Shown piece after piece: positions 24,101-36,100 of a DNA stretch of 64,000 bases. The stretch lies in the NCBI GenBank assembly GCA_963678675.1, contig OY783191.1, positions 16,025,096 through 16,089,095 of the forward strand, given 5' to 3'. The stretch's first letter is position 1. Each line of letters begins with the position of its first letter. This DNA is from Xiphydria camelus. Taxonomy: Eukaryota > Arthropoda > Insecta > Hymenoptera > Xiphydriidae. The notes under the pieces are model-generated. The model had not been told where the DNA came from. It did no database searches and was given only the letters and a program-made list of their open reading frames with translations. The position numbers and the translations under genes were made by a program.

Positions 24101-27100
24101 ATGTCTACCCCCTTCACACCTCAATTTTTACATCCATTTTTCTCAAAAATATATGGTTATAACCAAAACTATGCTTAGTTACGCCATATAAATTTTTTAT
24201 TCTCTATTGATAGAGACCAGAATAAATTGTATAAGTTACATATTAACAGAGATTCATCCTTAACACAACGCGAAGCCACGCCCCTCGCGCCTAAGAGTCG
24301 AGAATTTTAGATTTCTCGGCCGATATCTATATGTCAAAATGTCAAAAAAATTCCGGAAATCTTCGGCGATAGTCGGCCATGATCGGAAATGTGTATACAT
24401 AGATACGATCAAACACACACACGCGCCATTGAATGTGTGAGATTCCGGCTTTCATCGTCGACTGTTCGGCGATGATCGGCAATTCGTTATGTTCAATTGC
24501 TCGTTTCATGATAACATTAAAAAAAAGAAGGAAATGACATGACTATATTATCGACTATCGGATTATTTACCGTATGTCCCAGGAGAATTCGAGCAAGTGC
24601 CGATACCTATGGCCGAAACCTAGAAATTTAACTTCGGCAGTATTTGCCAACGGTCGAGTTTTTAATAGTTGGAATTGGCTACAGAATCGTAAATCTGTGA
24701 ATAATGTAAGTAATTTTTAGAACTTAAAATTTAAGTGTTACTACACAACGAGTAGGTTAGGGGATTTTCATGAAGTTTTTGACAGTCCGGTTTTTAAACT
24801 TTTGGAGAATTTCATCGAAGAATGATTATTTTTTATCACTTCTACAAATTACCCATCATTTATTCACAAATTCACGATTTCGAGATGAGGCGCTTCGATC
24901 TCCTGAATTGACAGCTATCGGGATCAAAGACTCGACCGTCGGCAAACACTGCCGAAGTCAAATTTTAAGGTATCAGCCATAGGTATGACTTTGATCGATT
25001 TGCCCGCGGACATACGGCAGTTATTTATGGAAATCCTTTCACGAACGAATTGTTCTGGGGAAAATATAAATATTATCGAAACATTAATTATAAAATCATT
25101 TCAAAATATCACGAGAATAAATCAAAAGTAACGTTGTTATAATTAATTGACTCGTATCGGTATAAAATGTGAGACTTTAAATTTTGTGGTAATAAAAAGC
25201 TATTCTCCTACATGTACATATTCTCCTCATGAATAAATTCCAAAAAGTAGTGAAATCTTGTCACAAAAACAGATTCTCCGTAAAAAAAGGGGGCATGTTC
25301 AGTCAGTGCCAAAAAAAAATTGATACGTAAAATACTCTCCAAAAAAGATTAGAAATCAATTAAGATCGCCATATTCATGATTTATGTATAAAAAATAAAA
25401 GGCTTCATTTGAAAGGAAAATTATTGTAAATCAAGTTACTCAAAAATTCGAAGACAAAAAATTTATAAACAAATTTTCATAAAAAAGAACGCCGCGTTTT
25501 TTTCCTTCAAAATAAAAAACTCACAGATAGAAAATTATATTTGATGTTTATGTATTTATGATTTTAAATAAATTCATACACTTATATGCAACCACCAGTA
25601 TAATAATAATAGTGGAAAAAATATGAAAACTTAAACGCGGCAAATTCTTTTTTATGAAAATTTTTTTATAAATTTTTTGTCGTCGAATTTTCGAGTAACT
25701 TGATTTACAATAATTTTCCTTTCAAATGAAGCCTTTTATTTTTTATATACAGGGTGGACCAGGTTAAACGTCTTTTTTTTTATATGTGATAGAACAACAA
25801 CAAAAAAGTAGACTTTCATAAGAAAATTTTTTTCAAAAATGTTTCCTGACAAAGATACAGGGTGTCAATGTTTCGAAAAAAAAATTGATTTCTCATCATA
25901 ACTTCTAAACTACTTGATCGATTTCCATGAAATTTCGCACACAGGCTAATGTAGAACAGCTCTAAGCAATAATAAAATAATTTTTAAAAATTCTCCAGTG
26001 GCGTAAATACTGGGGGCCGGTACCCTCCTTTCCCCCTCCCAATCTTCGGCGCCACTGGATATTTTGCAAAGAAAATTTTAGATTTCCCGTTTAATTTAAA
26101 GAAAAAAATCTCAAAAACGAAGTCACAAATCAAAAATTTGCAAGGGTGATTTTTTTCTTTAAATTAAACGGGAAATCCAATAATTAAATTTTCTTTGCAA
26201 AATATCCAGTGGCGCCGAAGATTGGGAAGGGGGAAAGGGGGGTACCGGCCCCCAGTATTTACGCCACTGGAGAATTTTTTAAAATTATTTAATTATTACT
26301 TAGAGCTATACGACATTAGCCTGTGTGCGAAATTTCATGGAAATCGATTAAGTAGTTTAGAAGTTATGATGAGAAAACCATTTTTCTTTCGAAACTTTGA
26401 CACCCTATAACTTTGTTAGGACATTTTTGAAAAAAATTTTCTCATGAGAATCTATTTTTTTTTGTTGCTCTATCACATATCACAATTAATGGAGTTCAAC
26501 CTAGCTTTGGCCTGCTCGCAACCCTATAAATTAAAATAAATATCTCAAAAACGAAGCAATAAATCAAAAATTTGCAAGGGTGATTTTTTTCTCTAAATTA
26601 AATGGGGAATCCAATAATTAAATTTTCTTTGCAAAATATCCAGTGGCGCCGAAGATTGGGAGGGGGAAAGGGGGGTACCGGCCCCTAGTATCTACGCAAC
26701 TGGAGAATTTTTTTAAATTATTTAATTATTGCTTAGAGCTGTTCTACATTAGCCAGTGTGCAAAATTTCATGGAAATCGATCAAGTAGTTTAGAAGTTAT
26801 GATGAGAAAACAATTTTTTTTCGAAACTTTGACACCCTGTATCTTTGTTAGGAAACATTTTTGAAACAAATTTTCTTATAAGTACTTTTTTGTTGTTGTT
26901 CTCACATATAAAAAAAAATGACGTTTAACCTGGTCCACCCTGTATAAATCTTGAACATGGCGATTTTAATTGGTCTAATCTTTTTTGGAGATTATTTTAC
27001 GTATCAATTTTTTTCTGCACTGAATGAACATGCCCCCTTTTTTTATTTCTATTAAAATAAAAATGAAAGTGCGCAAAAACTTTTTACGAGCATCATATAT

Positions 27101-30100
27101 TTTGCTTGATACAAAACAGCTTTTGCCCGAAAGATTTTTTCATAAAATGATAAATAACGGAAATAAACGGGATGTGCGTTAATAAAAAAAAAAAAAAAGC
27201 CAGGATTTAGTCCAGGCGTCAGAGCAAAAAAAAATAGAAATCATGAAAAAATTTCTACAAAAGGTTTTATTGTCTTAATCAGTTCTTTAGGGGGTCAATA
27301 TTAATAAACAAAAAAATAATACTCGAACTCTTCCCTGAACCGATTGTTTAAACAAGTGAAATGGACGCTTTTTAGGTTTTTTATAAATAACTAGAAAAAT
27401 ATCAATTTTAAAATAAAAAGTTATTATCAATTTTGCTCCTTTATAAATTTTCTACAAAAAAGTCTACACTTTTTTACGTACGAACTATAGTTTACGGGAT
27501 ACAGCCCCGAGGTGCGAGTAGTCATGGTAGCACTGCTATATCCGACGCTCTATACTAAATATTTTATTATCAAGAGACACGGTAGTGTCTCGCGGCATGT
27601 TCATTCAAGTCGTCAGAACGACGCCGCCAGCGCTGTCGCCGCGAGCACCCGTGTATCTTTACAGGAAACATGCCTGCCCCCTTCACCCCTCAATTTTAAC
27701 ATCGAATTTTCTCAATAAATATACGGTTATAACCAAAACTATGCTTAGTTACGCCATATAAATCGACTATTCTCTATCGATGAGAGACCAGAGTAAATGT
27801 TGTAAGTTACATATTAACAGAGATTTTTCCTTAGCAACGCGAAGCCACGCCCCCCGCCCCTCAAAAGTCGAGAATCCGATTTCTCGGTCGATATATATAT
27901 GTAAAAATGTCACAAAAATTCCGCCTGTCTTCGGCGGTATTCGGCCATGGTCGGAAATGTGTACACAGATGCGGCCACACGCATACGCCATCAAAAATGT
28001 ATGTGAGAGTGTGTGAGAGAATATATTCCTTGAATGTTTAGTTGTTCTTCAAAATTAATAAAATATTTCCATTCGCGAAACGATTTCCCTCGCATTTTTT
28101 CGATCCTCGAACGCGCTTATTAATAAAAAGTAAAAATTCAGTATAATCGGAGTAGTGAATCTCAATAGGGAAGCTGCACCTTGATTAGTGGCGCCATCGG
28201 TAGAGATTCTCTGCATATTCTTGGTATAAACAATTCGTGACAGTATTAGGTTATATCAGAGTTTAATAGTAATTTTAAAGTGAATCCATGCCTAAATCGG
28301 AGCGAAACTGTTGTGTTACTAATTGCAAAAATGCTGAAAATTCTTGCGAAAACAGTAATATTAAGTTTTACTCATTCCCGGGTAAATCCTACGAAATGGG
28401 AAGGCGACAGCAGTGGATAAAAGCTGTTAACCGAAAAAAGTAAATAAGTTTAGTAGTCGTTGAGAACAAAATTATCATTGTGGAAAGGCGACAGCAGTGG
28501 ATAAAAGCTGTTAACCGAAAAAAGTAAGTTTAGGTTATTAGTCGTTGAGAACAAAATTATTATCATTGCAATATTTCAGTGAGGATGGTTCTTTATAGGT
28601 TCGTTCCAACTAACACGAGAACTTGTTCTGAACTCGACGGAGTGTTCGTAGTCTGATCTAGCCGTCCCAAAAATCAGACTGCTTACACTCCGTCGAGTTC
28701 AGAACCAGTTCTCGTGTTCGTTGGAACGAACCCTATGGGTACCAACAAAATATTCAAAAATATGTAGTGCACATTTTGTCGGAGGCCAACGAAGTACCAT
28801 GCAGTCTCATCCTGCGTATTTTCCAACTATATTCTCTGCGACGCGGTCCCACATTTCAACAGAAGCGGAGACGCAGGCTATTTCTCGTTTTGAAAGATAT
28901 ATGAAAAGGATCGACCGCACTTCTGAAACTGTTTTCAGCCCTAAAATTACGCAGGTGATACAAGCTGACAATGAAGATGAAGAGGTTGAAAGAATAATCC
29001 ATCCCCTCAATACAAAAAGTAGTATTGAAACACAGTGTTGTTTTGACTCTTACGAAATAAATAAAGAATATTTTGTGTTTGAAAGTTCCTTAGATGGAAA
29101 TAACTTTATAAAGGGGGTAAATTTAATAAGGGGGTAAGTTGATAGACATTTGTCTTATAACATGTTTAGTTGTAAAAAACAGTCCAGGGTGTTCTATTTT
29201 CTGAACATTTATTACATGTTTTGCTTCACATAATTTCTCTCCTTTTAGCACTTCTGATGGTCTGTTATTATTGAAATAAAATTTTTTCAAACCCACAGCG
29301 AATAACTTTGTCCATTTTTGAAAACAAATGCACAAAATACTTCAAAAATTACATTACACGAAGAAAACACCGACTTAAAAAAATTTACTGACACGTTTCG
29401 TTTATACCAACTATATTCCAGCAGCGATCACTAGGGGGCACTGTTCGCCGGTTCGTGCAGCTTCCCTATAGTGGTGAATGTGACAGACTCTCTGACAGCA
29501 AGCTATTATCAAATCGTTTGGATTTTTTTTTAATAATCAAGATAGTGCACGAAAGCAGTGTCATTTTTCTCTGGTTGCTGGTGCATGAAGAGCAGGAAAG
29601 GAGACATCTGTATCTCGGAAGAAGTGGCATCAGATAAGTTACTTCCTAACTGACTGTCTTAACCTCATTTTCATCCCTTATACAGAATAAATATCTTTGT
29701 GGTTATTCTATTTTTTGTTTTCAGCGCCATACGAGAACGGGACGGATTGATGGAAATTTGATTTTTCTTCGCAGTCAAAAATCAAACTAGGTAGAAAAGA
29801 ATTCTCTAGAATTGCGGTACAATGCCACGGTATGAATATCAGGTCCTACCGACATGACATGCTTCAACAAGGTCTGTATCAACTTTAGCGGTATATTAGG
29901 GGCACTGCACTAATCCTGTGGCACATTTTTCTATCTGGGAAAGCATATTATTATGGTAGTACAGCTGTACAGCGTTCCGATAATATACCGTCTTCCCGTA
30001 CTGACAGTATACATGCATTTTACCTCCAATATGCCGGAATTAAAAATCTCTAGAACTCTGCGGTACAATGCCACGGTAGGAATATCAGGTTCTACCGACA

Positions 30101-33100
30101 TGACATGCTTCGACAAGGTCTGTATCAACTTTAGCGGTATATTGGGGGCACTGCACTAATCCTGTGGCACATTTTTCTATCTGGGAAAGCATATTATTAT
30201 GGTAGTACAGCTGTACAGCGTTCCGATAATATACCGTCTTCCCGTACTGACAGTATACATGCATTTTACCTCCAATATACCGGAATTAAAAATCTCTAGA
30301 ACTCTGCGGTACAATGCCACGGTAGGAATATCAGGTTCTACCGACATGACATGCTTCGACAAGGTCTGTATCAACTTTAGCGGTATATTGGGGGCACTGC
30401 ACTAATCCTGTGGCACATTTTTCTATCTGGGAAAGCATATTATTATGGTAGTACAGCTGTACAGCGTTCTGATAATATATAATTGGAACTTTTGATAATA
30501 CGAAAGGGGGAATATATCGATAAAGAAAAGATAATAAAATAATTACTTCATTATTGTAATCCAATTCTATCATATCTCCTACTTTTCTACCACGGCTTTC
30601 CCAGATAGAAAAATGTGCCATAGGATTAGTGCAGTGCCCCCAACATAATGCTAAAGTTGATACAGACCTTGTCGAAGCATGTCATGTCGGTAGAATTTGA
30701 TATTCCTACCGTGGCATTGTACCGCAGAGTTCTAGAGATTTTTAATTCCGGCATATTAGAGGTAAATGCATGTATACTGTCAGTACGGGAAGACGGTATA
30801 TTATCGGAACGCTGTACAGCTGTACTACCATAATAATATGCTTTCCCAGATAGAAAAATGTGCCACAGGATTAGTGCAGTGCCCCCAATATACCGCTAAA
30901 GTTGATACAGATCTTGTCGAAGCATGTCATGTCGGTAGAACCTGATATTCATACCGTGGCATTGTACCGCAATTCTAGAGAATTCTTTTCTACCTAGGTT
31001 GATTTTTGACTGCGAAGAAAAATCAAATTTCCATCAATCCGTCCCGTTCTCGTATGGCGCTGAAAACAAAAAATAGAATAACCACAAAGATATTTGTTCT
31101 GTATAAGGGATGAAAATGAGGTTAAGACAGTCAGTTAGGAAGTAACTTATCTGATGCCACTTCTTCCGAGATACAGATGTCTCCTTTCCTGCTCTTCATG
31201 CACCAGCAACCAGAGAAAAATGACACTGCTTCCGTGCACTATCTTGATTATTTAAAAAAAATCCAAACGATTTGATAATAGCTAGCTGTCAGAGCGTCTG
31301 TCACAAAATCTTCTGACGAACGAGGGATCGTCCACTTGCCGTTCCAAAAACCAGTCGGAATAGTTCATTCATCGAGCTGGATCTAGCTAATTGTACGCTG
31401 AAACATGCCCAAGTTGTATTCAGCCTTGAGAAGATTTATTTTCAATATTGGACCAAAGGTACGGCAATCCTGTTGCTTCAACTTCCAGGTATATTAATTG
31501 TAAGTATTACTGCAGAACGAGTAGGTTAAAAGATTTTCGTGAAGACTCACGATTTTCTGATATGTCATTTCGTACAGGTGCAACCGAAGAGGATCTAGCT
31601 CGTGTCCTGTCCGTAAAAAGATGACTCGATGGACATCGGAGAATGTCAGGCTTGTCACCGAGCGCCTATTACCCACGGTACATTAATTGCAATACGCGCT
31701 TCTCGTTTCATTCAACTATTCCAGCGTTAAATAACTTTTACTTCTTTCAAGGTAATCACCTTTTATGAACTGTTCGTGGTAGGAAGCAGCGATCGATAAT
31801 AGAGACTCGTCGTAGACAAGTTCGTCTATTAAAACTAAAAGGCAATTGGTGTGCAACTGGAACATCATCGCAGGAATAATTTGTCTACGATTAGTCACAA
31901 TCATTGATCGTTGCCCCCTACGATCAACAATTCGTACAAGGTAAATGCTTTGAAAGAAGTAAAAGTTACTTAGAGTAGAAAGGCGCTCGGTGACAAGCCT
32001 GACATTCTCCGATCCATCGAGTCATCTTTTTACGGACAGGACATGAGCTAGATCTTCTTCGGTTGCACCTGTACGAGATGACATGTCAGAAAATCGTGAG
32101 TCTTCATGAAAATCTTCTAACCTACTCGTTCTGCAATAATACACTTAGTAATAAAAAGCTATTCTCCTACATGTATATACGTATTCTCCTCATGAATAAA
32201 TTCCAAAAAGTAGTGAAATCCCCCCACAAAAAAAGATTCTCTGTAAAAAAAAGGCGGCATGTTCATTCAGTGCCAACAAAAATTAATACGTAAAATACTC
32301 TCCAAAAAAGATTTGAAATCAATTAAGATCGCCATGTTCAAGTTATATATAAAAAGTAAAAGGCATCATTTGAAAGGGAAATTACTGTAAATCAAGTGAC
32401 TACAAAATTCGACTAAAAAAATTTATAAAAAAATTTTAATAAAAAAGAACGCCGCGTTTTTTCCCTTCAAAATAAAAAATTCAGACAGAATTATACTCGA
32501 TGTTTATGCACTTATGATTTTAAATAAATTCACACTTATATGATACCACCAGTATACCGAATGTCGTACGAGAAACCGATCAGGCGGGGGCCTTCTGAAT
32601 TTCTCTGAATTTGACTTCGGCAGTGCAATTTATGAATCACTCTAACACCGTCCAAGCACTACCAATTATTCGGTATAGTGGACAAAATATGAAAACTTAA
32701 ACGCGGCACAAGTTCTTTTTTATTAAAATTTTTTTATAAATTTTTTTAGTCGAATTTTGTCGTCACTTGATTTACAATAACTTCCCTTTCAAATGATGCC
32801 TTTTACTTTTTATATACAGGGTGTTCGGAAAAAACACCGACACAGAAATAGGGGTGATAGGTTACGTCATTACAAGTATTTTGATATAAGGGACCTATAC
32901 CCGCAAGCGCGCCCCCTTCTGGAGATATCAACTTTTCAAGTTTATAACGACCGAGGTTGATCAAAGTAGAATAATATTGAGTTTTTTGTCTACCTGTACA
33001 ATTGAAAAACAAATGAAAACTCCTTGTATCCGCATCATCTTCGAAAAGTACAAGGACTTGAGCCAAGCGGTTATCCTTTCCGCAAGCAGTTTGCGCAGCG

Positions 33101-36100
33101 GCACATCTATCCAGAATCGTTTCCGATGTTGCATGGACATGGGTGGCCGTCATTTTGAGCATTTGCTGTAGTACATTGTTTTTGTATCTCGTAAAATTAA
33201 ATATTCGTTACCATCTTGTGATACGTTTCTTATTATTCTACTTTGATCAACCTCGGTCGTTATAAACTTGAAAAGTTGATATCTCCAGAAGGGGGCGCTT
33301 GCGGGTATAGGTCCTTTATATCAAAATACTTGTAATGACGTAACCTATCACCCCTATTTCTGTGTCGGTGTTTTTTCCGAACACCCTGTATAACTCTTGA
33401 ACATGGCGATCTTAATTGATTTCAAATCTTTTTTGGAGAGTATTTTACGTATCAATTTTTGTTGGCACTGAATGAACATGCCGCCTTTTTTTACAGAGAA
33501 TCTGTTTTTGTGAGGGTATGGTTTTAACAAGATAGCTCCGCTACATTTTTCTCCACACATCGTATCATTGAGTACTGGCATAAGAGGCGATGAGATTATC
33601 AATAAAATTGTCATAATTCCCTCGAAGTCGGAACAGCACTGATGCAGACAATTTATTGTTGGAAAATATTTCGGAAGTGTCAAACTAGCCAGAAACGCTA
33701 GGGTGAAACCCTCGCGTGTCAGTAAACCCTCTGTTATTATTCCAACGGATTTCGCTGACGAAAAAGTCAAATGAGCAATTAAAAAATTACTTTGACTATG
33801 AATTGGCACCGTATCCTTTATCATTGTTTGATGAATTAGGTATGCGCAGAACAAAGAAGTCTACTTTATACGAATATTTCACACCATCCAATACTCAATT
33901 ACCAGTTAATAAAACGATACATGTTGTGTGGATGGTGGATACCTTCTTCATCGGGTACTATGGCAACAGAATGAAACTTTCGAAGAAATCACGAATATGT
34001 ATGTGCAATACATGCAAGAGCATTTTGAACCTCACAGAATAATATTGTCTTCGATAGATACCCACATGATGCCCATATGAAAAGCACGAAATACGCTGAA
34101 CGATTGAGAAGGCCGCAGAAACAAACCTCTGTGGATCTTATATTTGATTTAACAATGAAAGTGACGGTTTCACAAGATAAATTTTTGAGTAATGACACTA
34201 ATAAAAGCAGACTCATTACAGCATTGAATGATAAACTCAGCAGTGCGGGTTTTACTACCAAACAAGCATACGAAGATGCAGATAGTTTGATAGTTACTTC
34301 TGCTAAAGAAATAGCACAAAAATACGAAGCTGTGGTAATTGTTGGTGAAGACATCGATTTATTAGTTCTTATGACAGGGCTTGACCCTGTTCATGAAAAT
34401 ATCTACTTCTTAAAACCGAGTAAAGGAAAAGCTTAAGAGAAATTATATACAGCTGAAAGTTTTCAATTTCCATCGATTCGCAAGTTCCTTCTGTTCCTCT
34501 ACGCTTTCAGTGGTTGTGACACAACTTCAGCTTTTTTTCGAATAGGCAAAATAAAACACGTCAAGTTATTAGAAAATGATAATGATTTGCAGAACATTAT
34601 CTCACAATTTCTTTGTACACACTCTCATCCCGATCACCTCGATTTTGCAGCTCAAAAATTAATTTTGGCTTTATATAGAGCTAAAAAAACACTCTAATGT
34701 ATTTGGATCAATTTCGGTTTCAGTGTTTCGCAAAAGCTTCCACCAAGAATTCATTTAATTTGGCATCTTTACCTCCAACTCGAGATGCTACAAGGCTACA
34801 TGCTCTCCGCGTATATCACCAAATCTAAAGCTGGAGTGGTAATCATTGGAATCCAACCGATTGGGGTTGGAGACAAACGGTGAATGGCTCACTACCCTGT
34901 ACCGCCACTTCTCCTGCTGCCCCAGAAGAATTGTTACAAACCATTTGCTGTAAATGTTTTAAAGGCTGTACACACAGGCAACTGTAGCTGCCGCAAAGTT
35001 GGGCTGCACTGTTTCGTGATCTGTCTAAATTGCCAAGGGAAAAGCTGCTCTAATACTGATAACAATATTGACATTGAAGAAGAAATCGATGAGTTGATAG
35101 ACATCGATGTTGAACAATTCCTTTCCATGGAAATAGAAGAAGAAGAAGAAGCAAGTAAGATGAGAGTGATTCTGATTCAAATCTTCGTTCACCAGCTCCC
35201 AAAAGAAGAAAAAATTGAAATATGTAACAACAAATTAATTTTACCGATTTAAATGTATTTTTAACAAAAAAAGTATTCTTCATGTTTCCAAATGTTTTGC
35301 TTCAGATTAATTTTTAATTGAAAATCAACAAGTTCTGCCTTGTTTTATATTATAATACATTTTACTGCTTCATATGGACGTTGATAAAACCTGAATGTGT
35401 ATATTACTTAAAAATACGGAAGTCCCACAAAGTTTCACGCGATTCGAGAACCGTATCTCGTAAACTATTGGTCGGATGTAAAAAAGTGTAGACATTTTTG
35501 TAGAAAATTTATCAAGGAATAAAATTGATAATAACTATTTTTATTCTAAATTTGATTTTTTTCGAGTTATTCACAAAAAACTAAAAAGCGTCCATTTTAC
35601 TTGTTTAAACAATCGGTTCCGGGACGAGTTCGAGTATTATTTTTCTATTTCTACATATTGACCTCTCAATGAACAGATTCAGCCAATAAAACTTTTTGTA
35701 GGAATTTTTTCGACCTCAAAATACCTGACGACTGGACTGATTGCCACTTAACTCTGCTCACAAAATTTCCTGACTGAAATCACTAATTTTCCTGACTTTT
35801 TAATTTACGAGAAGTGAATAAACAATAACACAGCTCCACAAAAAAAATCGAAAAAATACTTCCTCTGACCAGACCAGTATATCTTTATGTTTTTGGGGTC
35901 GCTGAATCCGAATCCGGTGTCCGTTTGTCTCCATCACGTCACATTTTTTTTTAAATCTCAAAAAACCATCAATAGATCATTATTTTCAAAAAGTTAATGA
36001 ACTTAAACCAAATTCGCTATAGGGGGTTTTTTGGGTCGCTGATCACGAATCTGAAATCGGATTTCAAAAATTCAAGATGGCGGATCCAATATGGCGGACG

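Larger units (their letters stand above)
28288..29137 (+). pseudogene. THAP-domain transposon protein, split and interrupted
   Basis: Exon 1 encodes MPKSERNCCVTNCKN... KFYSFPG... RRQQWIKAVNR (C2-C and Trp of the C2CH THAP finger). Exon 2 (from 28580) gives EDGSLW, then VPTKYSKICSAHFVGG (the C-x2-H pair) and AYFPTIF, the usual THAP ending. A hairpin MITE (28597-28734) interrupts exon 2 and an 84-bp tandem duplication spans the exon 1 donor. The catalytic part is missing; an acidic tail runs to 29137. Confidence 0.75.
28168..29466 (+). mobile_element. THAP-encoding element (ISL2EU-like)
   Basis: Ends (A)GGGAAGCTGCAC and GTGCAGCTTCCC(T) are inverted. Reading the ends as AGGG/CCCT leaves a 2-bp AT duplication, and removing element plus one AT restores the foldback sequence CTCAATAGTGGTGAATG seen at 5090. 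AT duplication, AG-starting ends and a THAP gene fit ISL2EU. No DDE transposase remains. Confidence 0.65.
32190..33517. repeat. foldback element, GATTCTCCGTAAAAAAAGG family, copy 2
   Basis: The left arm 32215-32335 is inverted at 33415-33517 (TTGGCACTGAATGAACATGC). Two MITEs are nested: a TACCGAATGTCG one at the dyad (32555-32675) and a CAGGGTGTTCGG mariner-like one (32817-33388) at the TATATA of the right arm. Confidence 0.75.

Noticed and set aside
24026..28020. Direct repeats at 24026 and 27570 as LTRs of a retrotransposon
   Set aside because: No TG...CA ends, no target duplication and no gag/pol between them; the interval holds foldback and mariner-like elements.
35097..35250. Acidic tail of the PIN-like relic as a separate gene
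   Set aside because: It continues the cysteine-rich tail of the same frame and low-complexity Glu runs give no independent signal.
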